Assembly (NCBI RefSeq): GCF_900103875.1
Contig: NZ_LT629705.1
Location: forward strand, 3,543,001 to 3,607,000
DNA length: 64,000 nucleotides
Source of the DNA: Pseudomonas arsenicoxydans
Lineage (GTDB): Bacteria; Pseudomonadota; Gammaproteobacteria; Pseudomonadales; Pseudomonadaceae
Direction of reading: 5' to 3'
Under the pieces are notes generated by a model. That model was not told the DNA's origin. It ran no database searches and worked only from the letters and a program-made list of their open reading frames with translations. Shown here one piece after another: positions 43,121-52,364 of the stretch. The translations under genes were made by a program, and so were the position numbers. The stretch's first letter is position 1; each line of letters starts with the position of its first letter.

Positions 43121-44260
43121 ATGAAAAGTTCAGGCGTTCCGAAGGCCTTGGTCATCGGCGGTTCCCTGGGTGGGCTGTTCGCCGCCACGGCGTTACGCGC
43201 GATTGGTTGGCAGGTCGATATTTACGAGCGATCCCCGGCGGCGATGGATAGCCGTGGCGGTGGCATCGTTCTGCAAGCCGATGTCCTGCAGCATTTTCGT
43301 TATGCGGGCATTCATCCGGCAGGTGCGCTTGGCGTTCGGTCCCATGATCGTCTCTACCTGGATCGAGCCGGTGCCGTGGTGCATAAAGAGCCGATGCCGC
43401 AAACCCAGACGTCCTGGAACACACTGTACAGCTCATTATTTTCTGCATTTCCTGCTGAGCATTATCACCGTGGCAAAACGCTGGTGGATCTGACTCAGAA
43501 TGAGCACCGGGTGACTGCGATTTTTGCCGATGGCAGCACTGCCGAGGCCGACCTGCTGATTGGCGCTGATGGTGCGGGCTCAACCGTGCGTAGCGTGGTG
43601 TTGCCTGGAGCCGCACCGGCCTATTCGGGGTATGTGGTGTGGCGTGGGCTTGTCGATGAAGAGCAACTTCCAGACTTCGCCAAAACGCAGCTTTACGAGG
43701 ACTTTGTTTTTCAACAGGACCCTGAATCGCTGATGCTGGAATACATGGTGCCGGGCGTGAATGGCTCCGTTAATCCTGGCGAGCGTCGGTTCAATTGGCT
43801 GTGGTATTTAAAAGCTGCGCAAGGGCCGGAACTGGACGCTGTGCTCACTGACAACAACGGCCATCGCCGTAGTCACTCCATTCCCCCCGGAGCCTTGGCC
43901 CCAGGGCAGGACGCTTATATACGGGGAATGGGTGAACGGCAGGCGAACCCGGCTTTTCGAGAAGTGATTCGCCAGACCAAGGATATTTTTGTGCAAGCGA
44001 TCCTTGATCTCAAAGTTCCGCAAATGGTGTTTGGCCGTGTGCTGTTGACCGGCGATGCCGCTTTTGTGCCGCGTCCTCATACCGCCGGAAGCACGGCCAA
44101 GGCGGCTCGCAACGCATTGTCCCTGGCCCAGGTAATCGACGACGTCGGCGACATCGATGAAGCCCTGCTAGTCTGGCAGAAACAACAACTTGCGGAAGGC
44201 AATCGCATGGGCGATTGGGGGGTGCGTATGGGCAATCGGATTATGGGTATCGCCTCATAG
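43121..44260 (+). CDS. FAD-dependent aromatic monooxygenase (PHBH fold), second copy
   Basis: A 379-residue flavin hydroxylase, paralogous to that at 31067-32287. The FAD motif is VIGGSLGGLFAATALRAIG (about 11-29), the DG motif is LIGADGAGSTVRSVVLPG (about 146) and the GD motif is VLLTGDAAFVPRPHTAGS (about 307). ATG 43121 follows a GAGGAGA site; the frame is open further upstream within the reductase gene but without coding sense. It closes the DsbA-OYE-monooxygenase unit. Divergence from its paralogue suggests a different ring substrate or position. A third LysR follows. Confidence 0.9.
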   Translation: MKSSGVPKALVIGGSLGGLFAATALRAIGWQVDIYERSPAAMDSRGGGIVLQADVLQHFRYAGIHPAGALGVRSHDRLYLDRAGAVVHKEPMPQTQTSWNTLYSSLFSAFPAEHYHRGKTLVDLTQNEHRVTAIFADGSTAEADLLIGADGAGSTVRSVVLPGAAPAYSGYVVWRGLVDEEQLPDFAKTQLYEDFVFQQDPESLMLEYMVPGVNGSVNPGERRFNWLWYLKAAQGPELDAVLTDNNGHRRSHSIPPGALAPGQDAYIRGMGERQANPAFREVIRQTKDIFVQAILDLKVPQMVFGRVLLTGDAAFVPRPHTAGSTAKAARNALSLAQVIDDVGDIDEALLVWQKQQLAEGNRMGDWGVRMGNRIMGIAS

Positions 44261-44426
44261 CCCATATCGAAGCAGTAGTCGTTGCCTCAAATAACCCAGC
44301 ACGGTCCGGAATGGGGGGGATCGCAACCTCGTTAATCAATCAAGCCATTGAGCACAACCATGCAAGACTCCGATCGCCTGGTCATGCACAGTCGCTACCT
44401 TTACCTTTCGATCTCGGAATCCGTTC

Positions 44427-45326
44427 ATGGATAAGTTGCTGGCGCTGAAAATGTTTGTCGAAACGGTGCGCTGTGGAGGTTACTCATCGGCGGCGCGCAA
44501 GCTCGGCATCTCCACTTCATCAGTGACGCGGCAGGTCGCGGGGCTGGAAAGTGAGTTGGGTGCCAGCCTGCTAAACCGCACCACGCGCAACACGAGCGTC
44601 ACGGTGGCGGGGCAGCACTATTTCGATAAAGCCGTGGCGATCCTCGAGGCCATCGACGAAGCCGATGCCGTCGTTGCCGACCGTGGCAGCGACGCTCAGG
44701 GGCGTTTGCGGGTCAGCGTTCCGGTGGAATTCGGCCGACGTATCATCGCTCCACACCTGGGGCGGTTGCTTGAGCGCCATCCCGGCCTGGAAATCAGCCT
44801 CTCGCTGAGCGATGAGGTCAGTGACCTGCTCAGCGAACAAATCGACGTGTCCGTGCGTCTCGGTTCATCGGTCGTCAGTGATGACATCGTCAGCAAGCGG
44901 CTGGGTGATTTCCAGCGTTGGGTGGTGGCGAGTCCCGAATACCTGACGCGAACCGGTCTGCCCCGACACCCTCGCGACCTGCTGGAGCATCAGTGCTTGC
45001 GTTTCGATTACCGCACCGGCCACCACAACTGGACATTCCAGGGCGATGAGGACGTCATCCGCTTGAACGTGCAGGGACGGCTGCAAAGCAACAATGCCGA
45101 CATTCTGCGCGAGGCCGCCTTGGCCGGTGGCGGCGTGACGCTATTGGCCGATTGGCTGGTGCGTGACGATGTCAGCGCAGGTCGGTTGACGCGGTTGTTG
45201 GAGCAATACGAGGTTAACCCTGGCAGCGCCAGCACCTGCATCAATGCGCTGTATCTGCCCAACCACCGAGGCTCCAGTCGCATCAATGTATTCATAGAGT
45301 TTCTTCAGGAAATACTCGCGCCCTGA
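44427..45326 (+). CDS. LysR family transcriptional regulator (paralogue 3)
   Basis: A 299-residue LysR regulator sharing the MDKLLALKMFVETV start and the NHRGSSRINVFIEFL end with the proteins at 27862 and 40244, but more diverged between them. It lies 166 bases after the monooxygenase and closes the island. Its target is uncertain; the upstream DsbA-OYE-monooxygenase unit is the nearest candidate. Confidence 0.94.
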   Translation: MDKLLALKMFVETVRCGGYSSAARKLGISTSSVTRQVAGLESELGASLLNRTTRNTSVTVAGQHYFDKAVAILEAIDEADAVVADRGSDAQGRLRVSVPVEFGRRIIAPHLGRLLERHPGLEISLSLSDEVSDLLSEQIDVSVRLGSSVVSDDIVSKRLGDFQRWVVASPEYLTRTGLPRHPRDLLEHQCLRFDYRTGHHNWTFQGDEDVIRLNVQGRLQSNNADILREAALAGGGVTLLADWLVRDDVSAGRLTRLLEQYEVNPGSASTCINALYLPNHRGSSRINVFIEFLQEILAP

Positions 45327-45676
45327 GCATGTGCTGTGCGTCTGGCAAGATCGTTTTGCGCGTCGCTTTTGATCGAGTTGAATGCTGGCCAATACCGATT
45401 TCGTCGTCTAACCCATATAGATAATCCGGAGATGAGACCACCAGTCTTCGGCGTCGCGCTTTACCGATCTGTCGTTTCTCGAAAGCCTGCCTGCGGCCAG
45501 AAAATCAGCCAAACGCAGGCAATCTGATGCTGTTTTTTATATTGGATCTGAGTCTTTTTTTTGCTGGCCGGTGCTCTATACAGTGCGCGACCGACGTACT
45601 AGTGGACAGTGATCGGCCTCCCACTATTCCAGGCTCTCTGACGACCGGACGACCTTGAGAGTCTTCAGGAACCACC
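45327..45676. other. Non-coding gap upstream of the GGDEF-EAL gene
   Basis: About 350 bases with no convincing gene. An imperfect stem (TGCCTGCG at 45488 with CGCAGGCA at 45514) is followed 13-20 bases later by a T-run, a weak terminator candidate for the LysR transcript. The remainder probably holds the promoter of the diguanylate-cyclase gene. Confidence 0.4.
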
Positions 45677-47890
45677 ATGAATACTCGTCACATGAGCTTT
45701 CACAGCAAGACGCTCCCCGAGTCTCAACGTGACATTCTCGGTATGATCGCAACCGATCATCATCTAGGCGAAATACTCAGTGCCATCTGCCTGATGCTTG
45801 ACGATCAATCCCCGGAAACCTTCTGCTCGATCCTGCTCACTGATGCCGAGGGCAAACGCTTGCTGAGCGGCGCGGCGCCCAGCCTGCCGGTCGAATACAG
45901 CGAAGCGATTCATGGAATGGCCATTGGTCCACACGAAGGAACCTGTGGCACCGCGGCCTTCCGGCGCGAGCTGGTGGTCACCGAAGACATCGCCCGCGAC
46001 CCCAACTGGGAGCGTTTTCGCAGCCTGGCGCTGGGGCATAACCTGCGTTCCTGCTGGTCGGTGCCTTTGCTCTCCCATCAAGGAAGTGTGCTGGGTACAT
46101 TTGCCCTGTACCAGAGCCGCGCCCATGCGCCGGACGAGACGCAGATTCAACGACTGGCCTGCGCAGCCCAGCTGGCAGTCATTGCGATCCGTCATGAGCG
46201 TGACGGCCAACGTCTGGAGAAAAGCGAACAACAATTTCGTTCATTGTTCACTTACAACCCCAACCCGGTGTTCGCCCTCGATCTGGCGGGCAACATCCTG
46301 AGTGTGAATCCGGCAGGCCTGAAGCTAAAACCTCACACCGCTACGGATTTCATTGGTCATCACTTTTCTCATCTGGTGCTCGAAGAGGACCTGGAACGGG
46401 CCAGTCAGCATTTTTCCGCAGCCCGCGCCGGCGCGCCTCAGCGCTTCGAGGCACGGATTTTCGACGAGAGTGAAAAGCTGCTGACCATGGACATCTCCAA
46501 CCTGCCGATCATGGTCAACGGAGAGATCGTCGGGGTATTTGGCATTGCTCGGGACATCAGCGAGCAGAAGCATTACGAGCGTCAATTGAGCTTCAACGCC
46601 AGCCATGATCGTCTGACTGGTTTGCTTAACCGTGTCTCTCTTGAAGACCGGCTTATGCTGGATTGTCACATCACTCGTCGGCGAAAGCGTCGCCTGGCGG
46701 TGATTTGCATTGATCTGGATGGATTCAAATCCATCAACGATTCGATCGGACACTACTTCGGCGATCAGGTGCTGATTGAGGTCGCGCAGCGTATGACCCA
46801 GCAGGTTCGTCCCGGCGATACCATCGTGCGCATGGGCGGTGACGAATTTATCGTTCTGCTGCCGGACCTGCTTCGTGATGAGGACGTTGTGCCGGTGGCA
46901 GAGCGCTTGATGGTCAGCATTGCCAAACCCTACTGCATCCAGGGCATTGACCTGCACGTGAGTGCAAGTATCGGCATCACCTTGAGCGATGGTGACATCG
47001 AGCAGCCGATGCAACTGATCCAGCAGGCTGACATGGCCATGTACAAAGCCAAGCAGCAAGGGCGCAACAACTTTCAGTGGTACACCAGCGATCTCAATCA
47101 GCGTGTTTGCGAGCAGGCGAGCCTGCGCAATGACCTGCAGAAGGCAATCGAAACCGAGTCGCTCAAGTTGCATTATCAACCGCAGATAGACGCGCGAACG
47201 TTACGGGTGGTCGGGATCGAAGCGTTGCTGCGCTGGGAGCATCCGGAAAAAGGATTTATCTCGCCAGCGGTGTTTGTACCGGTGGCAGAGGACAGTGGTC
47301 AGATCATCCCGCTGAGCCTTTGGGTGCTCGATACGGCCTGTGCGCAGCTTCGTCAGCTAGGCGATCAAGGCATCACCGGCATCTCGATGGCCGTGAATAT
47401 TTCGCCGATGCATTTTCAGCGTGGCAATTTCGTCCAGTGCGTCCAGGCCGCCCTGGAGAAACATGGTCTGCGTGGTGAGCAGTTAGAGCTGGAGATCACC
47501 GAGTCGCTGATGTTGAACAACGCTGAACAGGCGATTGAAACCTTGCACCGGCTCAAGGCGTTGGGGGTGCGCATTGCGCTCGATGATTTCGGCACCGGTT
47601 TTTCCAGCCTCAGCTACCTCAAGCGTTTGCCCATCGACAAGATCAAGATTGACCGCTCGTTCATCCAGGAAATCGTCGCCGGCAATCACGATGCAGCGAT
47701 CACTCAAGGCATTATTTCAATGGCCCATCACCTCAGCCTGACGGTGGTCGCCGAAGGCGTGGAAACGGCGTCTCAGGTGAATTTCCTGAAGGGCAGTCGC
47801 TGCGATATTTTTCAGGGGTATTACTTTGCCAAACCGATGCCCTATACAGAAATCGAAGTGTTCCTGAGCCAACCCGCATCCCATCACTGA
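45677..47890 (+). CDS. GAF-PAS-GGDEF-EAL cyclic-di-GMP signalling protein
   Basis: A 737-residue cytoplasmic sensor/effector. A GAF domain (about 20-175; GPHEGTCGTAAFRRELVVTE) is followed by a PAS domain with PAC-like end (about 185-300), a GGDEF domain (about 305-465) with intact VRMGGDEFIVLLPD, and an EAL domain (about 485-730) with GIEALLRWEHPEKG and DDFGTGFSSLSYLKRLPIDK. Both catalytic motifs are intact, so it could make and break cyclic-di-GMP. No membrane segments are seen. It looks unrelated to its catabolic neighbours. A 6-bp hairpin (CCGGCA/TGCCGG, 47891-47906) follows the stop. Confidence 0.95.
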   Translation: MNTRHMSFHSKTLPESQRDILGMIATDHHLGEILSAICLMLDDQSPETFCSILLTDAEGKRLLSGAAPSLPVEYSEAIHGMAIGPHEGTCGTAAFRRELVVTEDIARDPNWERFRSLALGHNLRSCWSVPLLSHQGSVLGTFALYQSRAHAPDETQIQRLACAAQLAVIAIRHERDGQRLEKSEQQFRSLFTYNPNPVFALDLAGNILSVNPAGLKLKPHTATDFIGHHFSHLVLEEDLERASQHFSAARAGAPQRFEARIFDESEKLLTMDISNLPIMVNGEIVGVFGIARDISEQKHYERQLSFNASHDRLTGLLNRVSLEDRLMLDCHITRRRKRRLAVICIDLDGFKSINDSIGHYFGDQVLIEVAQRMTQQVRPGDTIVRMGGDEFIVLLPDLLRDEDVVPVAERLMVSIAKPYCIQGIDLHVSASIGITLSDGDIEQPMQLIQQADMAMYKAKQQGRNNFQWYTSDLNQRVCEQASLRNDLQKAIETESLKLHYQPQIDARTLRVVGIEALLRWEHPEKGFISPAVFVPVAEDSGQIIPLSLWVLDTACAQLRQLGDQGITGISMAVNISPMHFQRGNFVQCVQAALEKHGLRGEQLELEITESLMLNNAEQAIETLHRLKALGVRIALDDFGTGFSSLSYLKRLPIDKIKIDRSFIQEIVAGNHDAAITQGIISMAHHLSLTVVAEGVETASQVNFLKGSRCDIFQGYYFAKPMPYTEIEVFLSQPASHH

Positions 47891-48053
47891 CCGGCAGTTC
47901 TGCCGGGGCCCAGACCTGAAAAATCAGACGCAAAGGCAAATTTTCAGACTCCCGCGCAGAACTCCATCTCCCCAGGCAAGGCGCTCCCCGCGCCTTTCTC
48001 ACACACTCGGCTCTAACGCTATCGCGCTGCAATACAACAAGAGCCGCGAAAAA

Positions 48054-51053
48054 ATGACTACTTTAGAAACTGCTATCGAAAGCCAGACCGGCCATATCGG
48101 CGCCCGTCAGACCCGTGTCGAGGACGCTGCATTGTTGCGTGGCCTGGGCTGCTACGCCGATGACGCTGCGATCCCTCCGGGCACGCTACATGCGGCGATC
48201 ATCCGTTCACCCCACGCTCATGCGCGGATCACTTCGGTGGACTTCTCCCGAGCGCTGCTGATGAAAGGCGTGCACGGCGTGCTGGTCGGCGAAGACGTCA
48301 AACGCTGGGCGCTGCCTTTCCCGGTAGGTGTACGTCAGCCGATGGAGCACTGGTGCGTCGCCGTCGACAAGGTGCGTTATGTCGGGGAACCGGTGGCCGT
48401 GGTGATTGCTGAGAGCCGCTACCTGGCCGAGGACGCCATCGAAGGTGTGCGCGTTGAATACGAGCCGCTGCCCCCGATCATCGATCCTGAACTGGCCACC
48501 GCCGAACAGGCGCCGATCCTGCACGAAGCAGTTGGCAGCAACGTGGTCAACGAACGGCACTTTCGTTATGGCGAGCCGGAGCAGGCCTTTGAGCAGGCGC
48601 CGCACAAGGTCTCGCTCAAAGTGAAGTTTCCGCGCAGTTCCTGCACACCCATCGAATGCTATGTGGTGCTGGCTCAGTACGAGCGCGCGACCGGCATTTA
48701 TGACGTGCTGGCCAACTTCCAGGGACCCTACGCGTTGCACACGGTCATGGCCCGGGCACTGAATGTGCCGGGTAACCGCTTGCGTTTGCGCACACCGAAA
48801 GATTCCGGCGGCAGCTTTGGCATCAAGCAAGGTGTGTTCCCTTACGTCGTGATGATGGGCCTGGCGTCACGCAAGGTCGGCGCACCGGTGAAGTGGGTCG
48901 AGGACCGTTTGGAACATCTTCAGGGGGCTTCTTCTGCGACCAATCGGGTGACCGAGATTGAAGCGGCGGTAGAAGCCGATGGCCGTATCACCGCTTTGCG
49001 TTATGACCAGATCGACGACTGTGGTGCCTACCTGAGAGCGCCCGAACCGGCGACGTTCTACCGCATGCACGGCAACCTGACAGGCGCCTACGCGATCCGC
49101 AATTTGCAAGTACGCAACCGGGTGGTGCTGACCAACAAAACTCCTTCGGGCCTGAACCGTGGGTTCGGTGGACCGCAGGTGTATTTCGCCCTGGAGCGGC
49201 TGCTGCAACACATTGCCGTGCAGTTGAAGCTTGATCCGTTGGACGTGATCCGCCGCAACCTGGTGCCGGCCGATGCCTTCCCATATCGCGCGGCCGCCGG
49301 TGCATTGCTCGATTCCGGCAATTACCAGGCAGGCATTGCCTTGGCAATCGCTGATGGCGGTCTCGACGAGTTGCTCAAGCGTCGTGATCAGGCGCGTGCC
49401 GAAGGCCGAATCTATGGCATCGGTTATGCCGCCGTCATCGAACCCTCGATTTCCAACATGGGTTACATCACCACCGCGATGACGCCCGAAGAACGGCGCA
49501 AGGCCGGTCCGAAAAACGGCGCTGTCGCAACCGCAACCATCAACGTCGGCCCGTTGGGTGACGTCAGTGTGCACGTGTCCTCTGCGCCGCAAGGGCAGGG
49601 CCATCAAACCACCGTGGCTCAGGTCGTCGCCGAAGTGCTTGGGGTTGCGCTGGAATCCATCGTGGTCAACGTCGAACTGGACACCCAGAAGGACGCTTGG
49701 TCGATTGCCTCGGGCAACTATTCCAGCCGCTTTGCCGGCGCGGTGGCCGGTGCCGTCTACAAGGCTGCGCTGAAGATCCGCGATCGCCTCGCCGCGATTG
49801 CCGCCGAGCAATTGCAGGCCAGTCCCGAAGATATTCGTTTCGCGGGCGGCAAGATTTTTGTGGTCAATGGCGGGGCGGTAGCGCCATTCCATCGGATTGC
49901 CGGGGCAACCCACTGGTCGCCGGGCCTGCTGCCGGAAGGTGAAAGCGGCGGTCTGCGCGAAACCGCTTTCTGGAGCCCGCCGCAATTGGTCGCACCGGAC
50001 GATCAGGATCAGGTCAATAGCTCGCTGTGCTACGGCTTTGTCTTCGACATCTGTGGTCTGGAAATCGACCGCATGACCGGCGAGATCCACATCGATCGTT
50101 ATGTCACCTGCCATGACGCCGGCCGCCTGCTCAACCCGGCACTGGTCGATGGCCAGATTCGGGGTGGCTTCACCCAAGGCCTGGGCGCGGCGCTGATGGA
50201 AGAATTCGCCTATGGCGAGGACGGCAGCTTCCTCTCCGGGACCTTCGCCGATTATCTGGTGCCGACCGCACCGGAAGTGATCGAACCGGTGATCCTGCAC
50301 ATGGAAACGCCATCGCCATTCACCCCACTGGGCGCCAAGGGTGTGGGCGAGGGCAACAACATGAGCACGCCGGTATGCATCGCCAACGCGGTGGCCGACG
50401 CCCTCGGTCGCTCGGACATCCGTCTGCCACTGACACCCTCGAAAGTACGCACGCTGATCGGCATCGACGAGCCGCCACGGCCCGCCGGCATGGAGCCCGA
50501 TGAAAGCCTGGAGGCGGTAGCTGCCGGTGGACCGGCACTGCGGGCCAACGACTCGGTGGTGATTCCTGCGTCGCCGCAACAGGTCTTCGATACCTTGCTC
50601 GACCCACAGACGCTGGCGGCGATCATTCCCGGTTGCCACGACCTCGTGCTGGAAGGCGAAAACCGTTACCGCGCAGACGTCACCGTCGGCGTCGGCATGA
50701 TCCGCGCGCGCTTCGAGGCCAAGGTTGCCCTGAGTGATCTGGACCCGCCGCATTCATTGCGTCTGTCCGGTTCCGGCAGCAGCTCGATGGGCTCGGCCCA
50801 GGGCCAGGCCAAGGTGCGTTTCGTCGAACTGGAAAATGGCCACACACGCCTGGAATACCAATACCAGGTGGCGGTCAGCGGCAAAGTTGCCGCGGTCGGC
50901 GGCCGTATGTTGCAAGGGGCCTCGAAAGTGATCATCGGACAAATCTTTACTCGCTTGTCGCAACGGGTCAGTGGCCAAGCCATCTCCACCGGCTGGTGGG
51001 CGCGCCTGCGTGCCTCGCTTGGTGCGCTGTTTGGCAAGGGAGGTGCGCAATGA
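48054..51053 (+). CDS. Molybdenum hydroxylase large subunit (CoxL family) fused to a CoxG/SRPBCC domain
   Basis: A 999-residue fusion. Residues about 1-815 form a xanthine dehydrogenase/CoxL molybdopterin subunit (TRVEDAALLRGLGCYADDAA at the start; PLGAKGVGEGNNMSTPVCIA near 765 with the active-site glutamate). The loop that is AYXCSFR in true CO dehydrogenase reads NRGFGGPQ, so it is not a form I CO dehydrogenase. Residues about 833-985 are a CoxG-type SRPBCC domain (VVIPASPQQVFDTLLDPQTL, with the GSGSSSMGSAQGQAKVRF segment). CoxG normally anchors the enzyme at the membrane and is a separate protein. The gene is 4-base coupled to the FAD subunit. It probably hydroxylates or oxidises an aromatic acid, aldehyde or CoA ester. 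Confidence 0.92.
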   Translation: MTTLETAIESQTGHIGARQTRVEDAALLRGLGCYADDAAIPPGTLHAAIIRSPHAHARITSVDFSRALLMKGVHGVLVGEDVKRWALPFPVGVRQPMEHWCVAVDKVRYVGEPVAVVIAESRYLAEDAIEGVRVEYEPLPPIIDPELATAEQAPILHEAVGSNVVNERHFRYGEPEQAFEQAPHKVSLKVKFPRSSCTPIECYVVLAQYERATGIYDVLANFQGPYALHTVMARALNVPGNRLRLRTPKDSGGSFGIKQGVFPYVVMMGLASRKVGAPVKWVEDRLEHLQGASSATNRVTEIEAAVEADGRITALRYDQIDDCGAYLRAPEPATFYRMHGNLTGAYAIRNLQVRNRVVLTNKTPSGLNRGFGGPQVYFALERLLQHIAVQLKLDPLDVIRRNLVPADAFPYRAAAGALLDSGNYQAGIALAIADGGLDELLKRRDQARAEGRIYGIGYAAVIEPSISNMGYITTAMTPEERRKAGPKNGAVATATINVGPLGDVSVHVSSAPQGQGHQTTVAQVVAEVLGVALESIVVNVELDTQKDAWSIASGNYSSRFAGAVAGAVYKAALKIRDRLAAIAAEQLQASPEDIRFAGGKIFVVNGGAVAPFHRIAGATHWSPGLLPEGESGGLRETAFWSPPQLVAPDDQDQVNSSLCYGFVFDICGLEIDRMTGEIHIDRYVTCHDAGRLLNPALVDGQIRGGFTQGLGAALMEEFAYGEDGSFLSGTFADYLVPTAPEVIEPVILHMETPSPFTPLGAKGVGEGNNMSTPVCIANAVADALGRSDIRLPLTPSKVRTLIGIDEPPRPAGMEPDESLEAVAAGGPALRANDSVVIPASPQQVFDTLLDPQTLAAIIPGCHDLVLEGENRYRADVTVGVGMIRARFEAKVALSDLDPPHSLRLSGSGSSSMGSAQGQAKVRFVELENGHTRLEYQYQVAVSGKVAAVGGRMLQGASKVIIGQIFTRLSQRVSGQAISTGWWARLRASLGALFGKGGAQ

Positions 51054-51856
51054 AACCCGCTGCTTTTGATTACGTTCGGGCTGAAACGCGTCGTCAGGTG
51101 GTTGAGCTGCTCGCCGAGTACGGCCAAGAGGCTCGCATCATTGCCGGAGGCCAATCGCTGATGGCGGTGCTGAACATGCGCCTGGCTCAACCCAAGTTGC
51201 TGATCGATATCAATCATGTGGCTGACCTGGCCTATATCGAACTGCGCAAGGATTGCCTGGCGGTAGGTGCCGGGGTACGGCAGGCGCAGTTGCTGGCGCG
51301 TTCGACCCTGATGGACGAGGTGCCTTTATTGGCCCTGGCGATGCCCTGGATCGGTCACTTCCAGACGCGTAATCGCGGCACAGTCTGCGGTTCGGTGGCT
51401 CATGCCGACCCGAGCGCCGAGTTGCCGCTGTGCCTGGTGACGCTGGGCGGCGAGATCGTTCTGGAGTCGAAAAAGGGCAAGCGCATCGTCAAGGCTGCCG
51501 ACTTCTTCCAAGGCATTCTCACCACCGACAAGCGTGCGGATGAACTGGTCGTCGAGGTGCGTTTTCCGCTCAAGCGCGAAGGCATCACCTATCGCTTCCG
51601 CGAAATCGCCATGCGCCACGGCGACTTTGCAATTGTTTCCCTGGCCGCGGCCATCGGCCTGGACCAGGTCGAACTTGGGATCGGCGGGGTCGCCGACCGT
51701 CCGCAACGTCGCAGCCTGCCACGTGGTGCGGCGCTGCCAGATGCGCTCAATCAAACCGCCTGGTCGCTCGATGCACAAGACGACGTGCACGCCAGCGCTG
51801 CCTATCGCCGCCAACTGATTCGCGAGCTGGGTCATCAGCTGATCGAAGGAGTCTGA
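51050..51856 (+). CDS. FAD-binding medium subunit of molybdenum hydroxylase (CoxM type)
   Basis: A 268-residue FAD subunit of the xanthine dehydrogenase family. The FAD loops are IIAGGQSLMAVLNMRLAQP (about 28-46) and TRNRGTVCGSVAHADPSAEL (about 106-125). It passes electrons from the iron-sulfur subunit to an acceptor. The start is ATG 51050, overlapping the CoxL-CoxG stop by 4 bases; GGAGG lies upstream. It ends 2 bases before the [2Fe-2S] subunit. The L-M-S order and the following CoA-ligase gene suggest one operon. Confidence 0.94.
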   Translation: MKPAAFDYVRAETRRQVVELLAEYGQEARIIAGGQSLMAVLNMRLAQPKLLIDINHVADLAYIELRKDCLAVGAGVRQAQLLARSTLMDEVPLLALAMPWIGHFQTRNRGTVCGSVAHADPSAELPLCLVTLGGEIVLESKKGKRIVKAADFFQGILTTDKRADELVVEVRFPLKREGITYRFREIAMRHGDFAIVSLAAAIGLDQVELGIGGVADRPQRRSLPRGAALPDALNQTAWSLDAQDDVHASAAYRRQLIRELGHQLIEGV

Positions 51857-51858
51857 AC

Positions 51859-52359
51859 ATGCGTGTAACTGCCGACCAAACCTTTCCGATTCGCCTGGAA
51901 CTCAATGGCCGCTCCCGCGAGGCGCTGGCCGAACCGCGGACCCAACTCTGCGACTTCCTGCGCCACGACCTCGGTGCCACCGGAGTCCATGTCGGATGCG
52001 AACACGGTGTCTGCGGCGCCTGCACGGTGCTGGTGGACGGGGTCGCCATGCGTTCTTGCCTGATGCTCGCGGTACAGGGGCACGAGCGGCGTATCGAGAC
52101 CGTCGAGTCCCTGGCCGACGACGACACACTGAGCGACCTGCAACAAGCCTTTCGCCGTCATCACGCCTTGCAGTGCGGCTTTTGCACTGCGGGCATTCTC
52201 ATGTCCTGCGTGGATTTCCTGGAACGGGTACCCAACCCGGACGAGACCCAGGTACGCGACATGCTTTCGGGGCATCTATGTCGCTGCACGGGCTACACCG
52301 GCATCGTCCAGGCCGTGCTCGAAGTCGCTGCCCAGCGCCAAACGAACAAAGGGGTATAA
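51859..52359 (+). CDS. (2Fe-2S)-binding small subunit of molybdenum hydroxylase (CoxS type)
   Basis: A 166-residue subunit with two [2Fe-2S] clusters. The plant-type motif is CEHGVCGACTVLVDG (about 51-65), and the C-terminal motif pair is LQCGFCTAGILMSC and LCRCTGYTGIVQAV. It links the molybdenum and FAD subunits. The start, after GGAG, lies 3 bases past the CoxM stop, and the acyl-CoA ligase begins 5 bases after its stop. Confidence 0.95.
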   Translation: MRVTADQTFPIRLELNGRSREALAEPRTQLCDFLRHDLGATGVHVGCEHGVCGACTVLVDGVAMRSCLMLAVQGHERRIETVESLADDDTLSDLQQAFRRHHALQCGFCTAGILMSCVDFLERVPNPDETQVRDMLSGHLCRCTGYTGIVQAVLEVAAQRQTNKGV

Positions 52360-52364
52360 CAAAA

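Noticed and set aside
48867..50753. A 628-codon open frame opposite the CoxL gene
   Set aside because: It is an antisense shadow of a well-supported molybdenum hydroxylase, with no family resemblance and a compositional bias typical of such shadows.
48054..52359. Aerobic carbon-monoxide dehydrogenase (coxMSL)
   Set aside because: The active-site loop reads NRGFGGPQ rather than the form I AYXCSFR. The order is L-M-S, and the neighbours are a CoA ligase and crotonase rather than the usual cox accessory genes.
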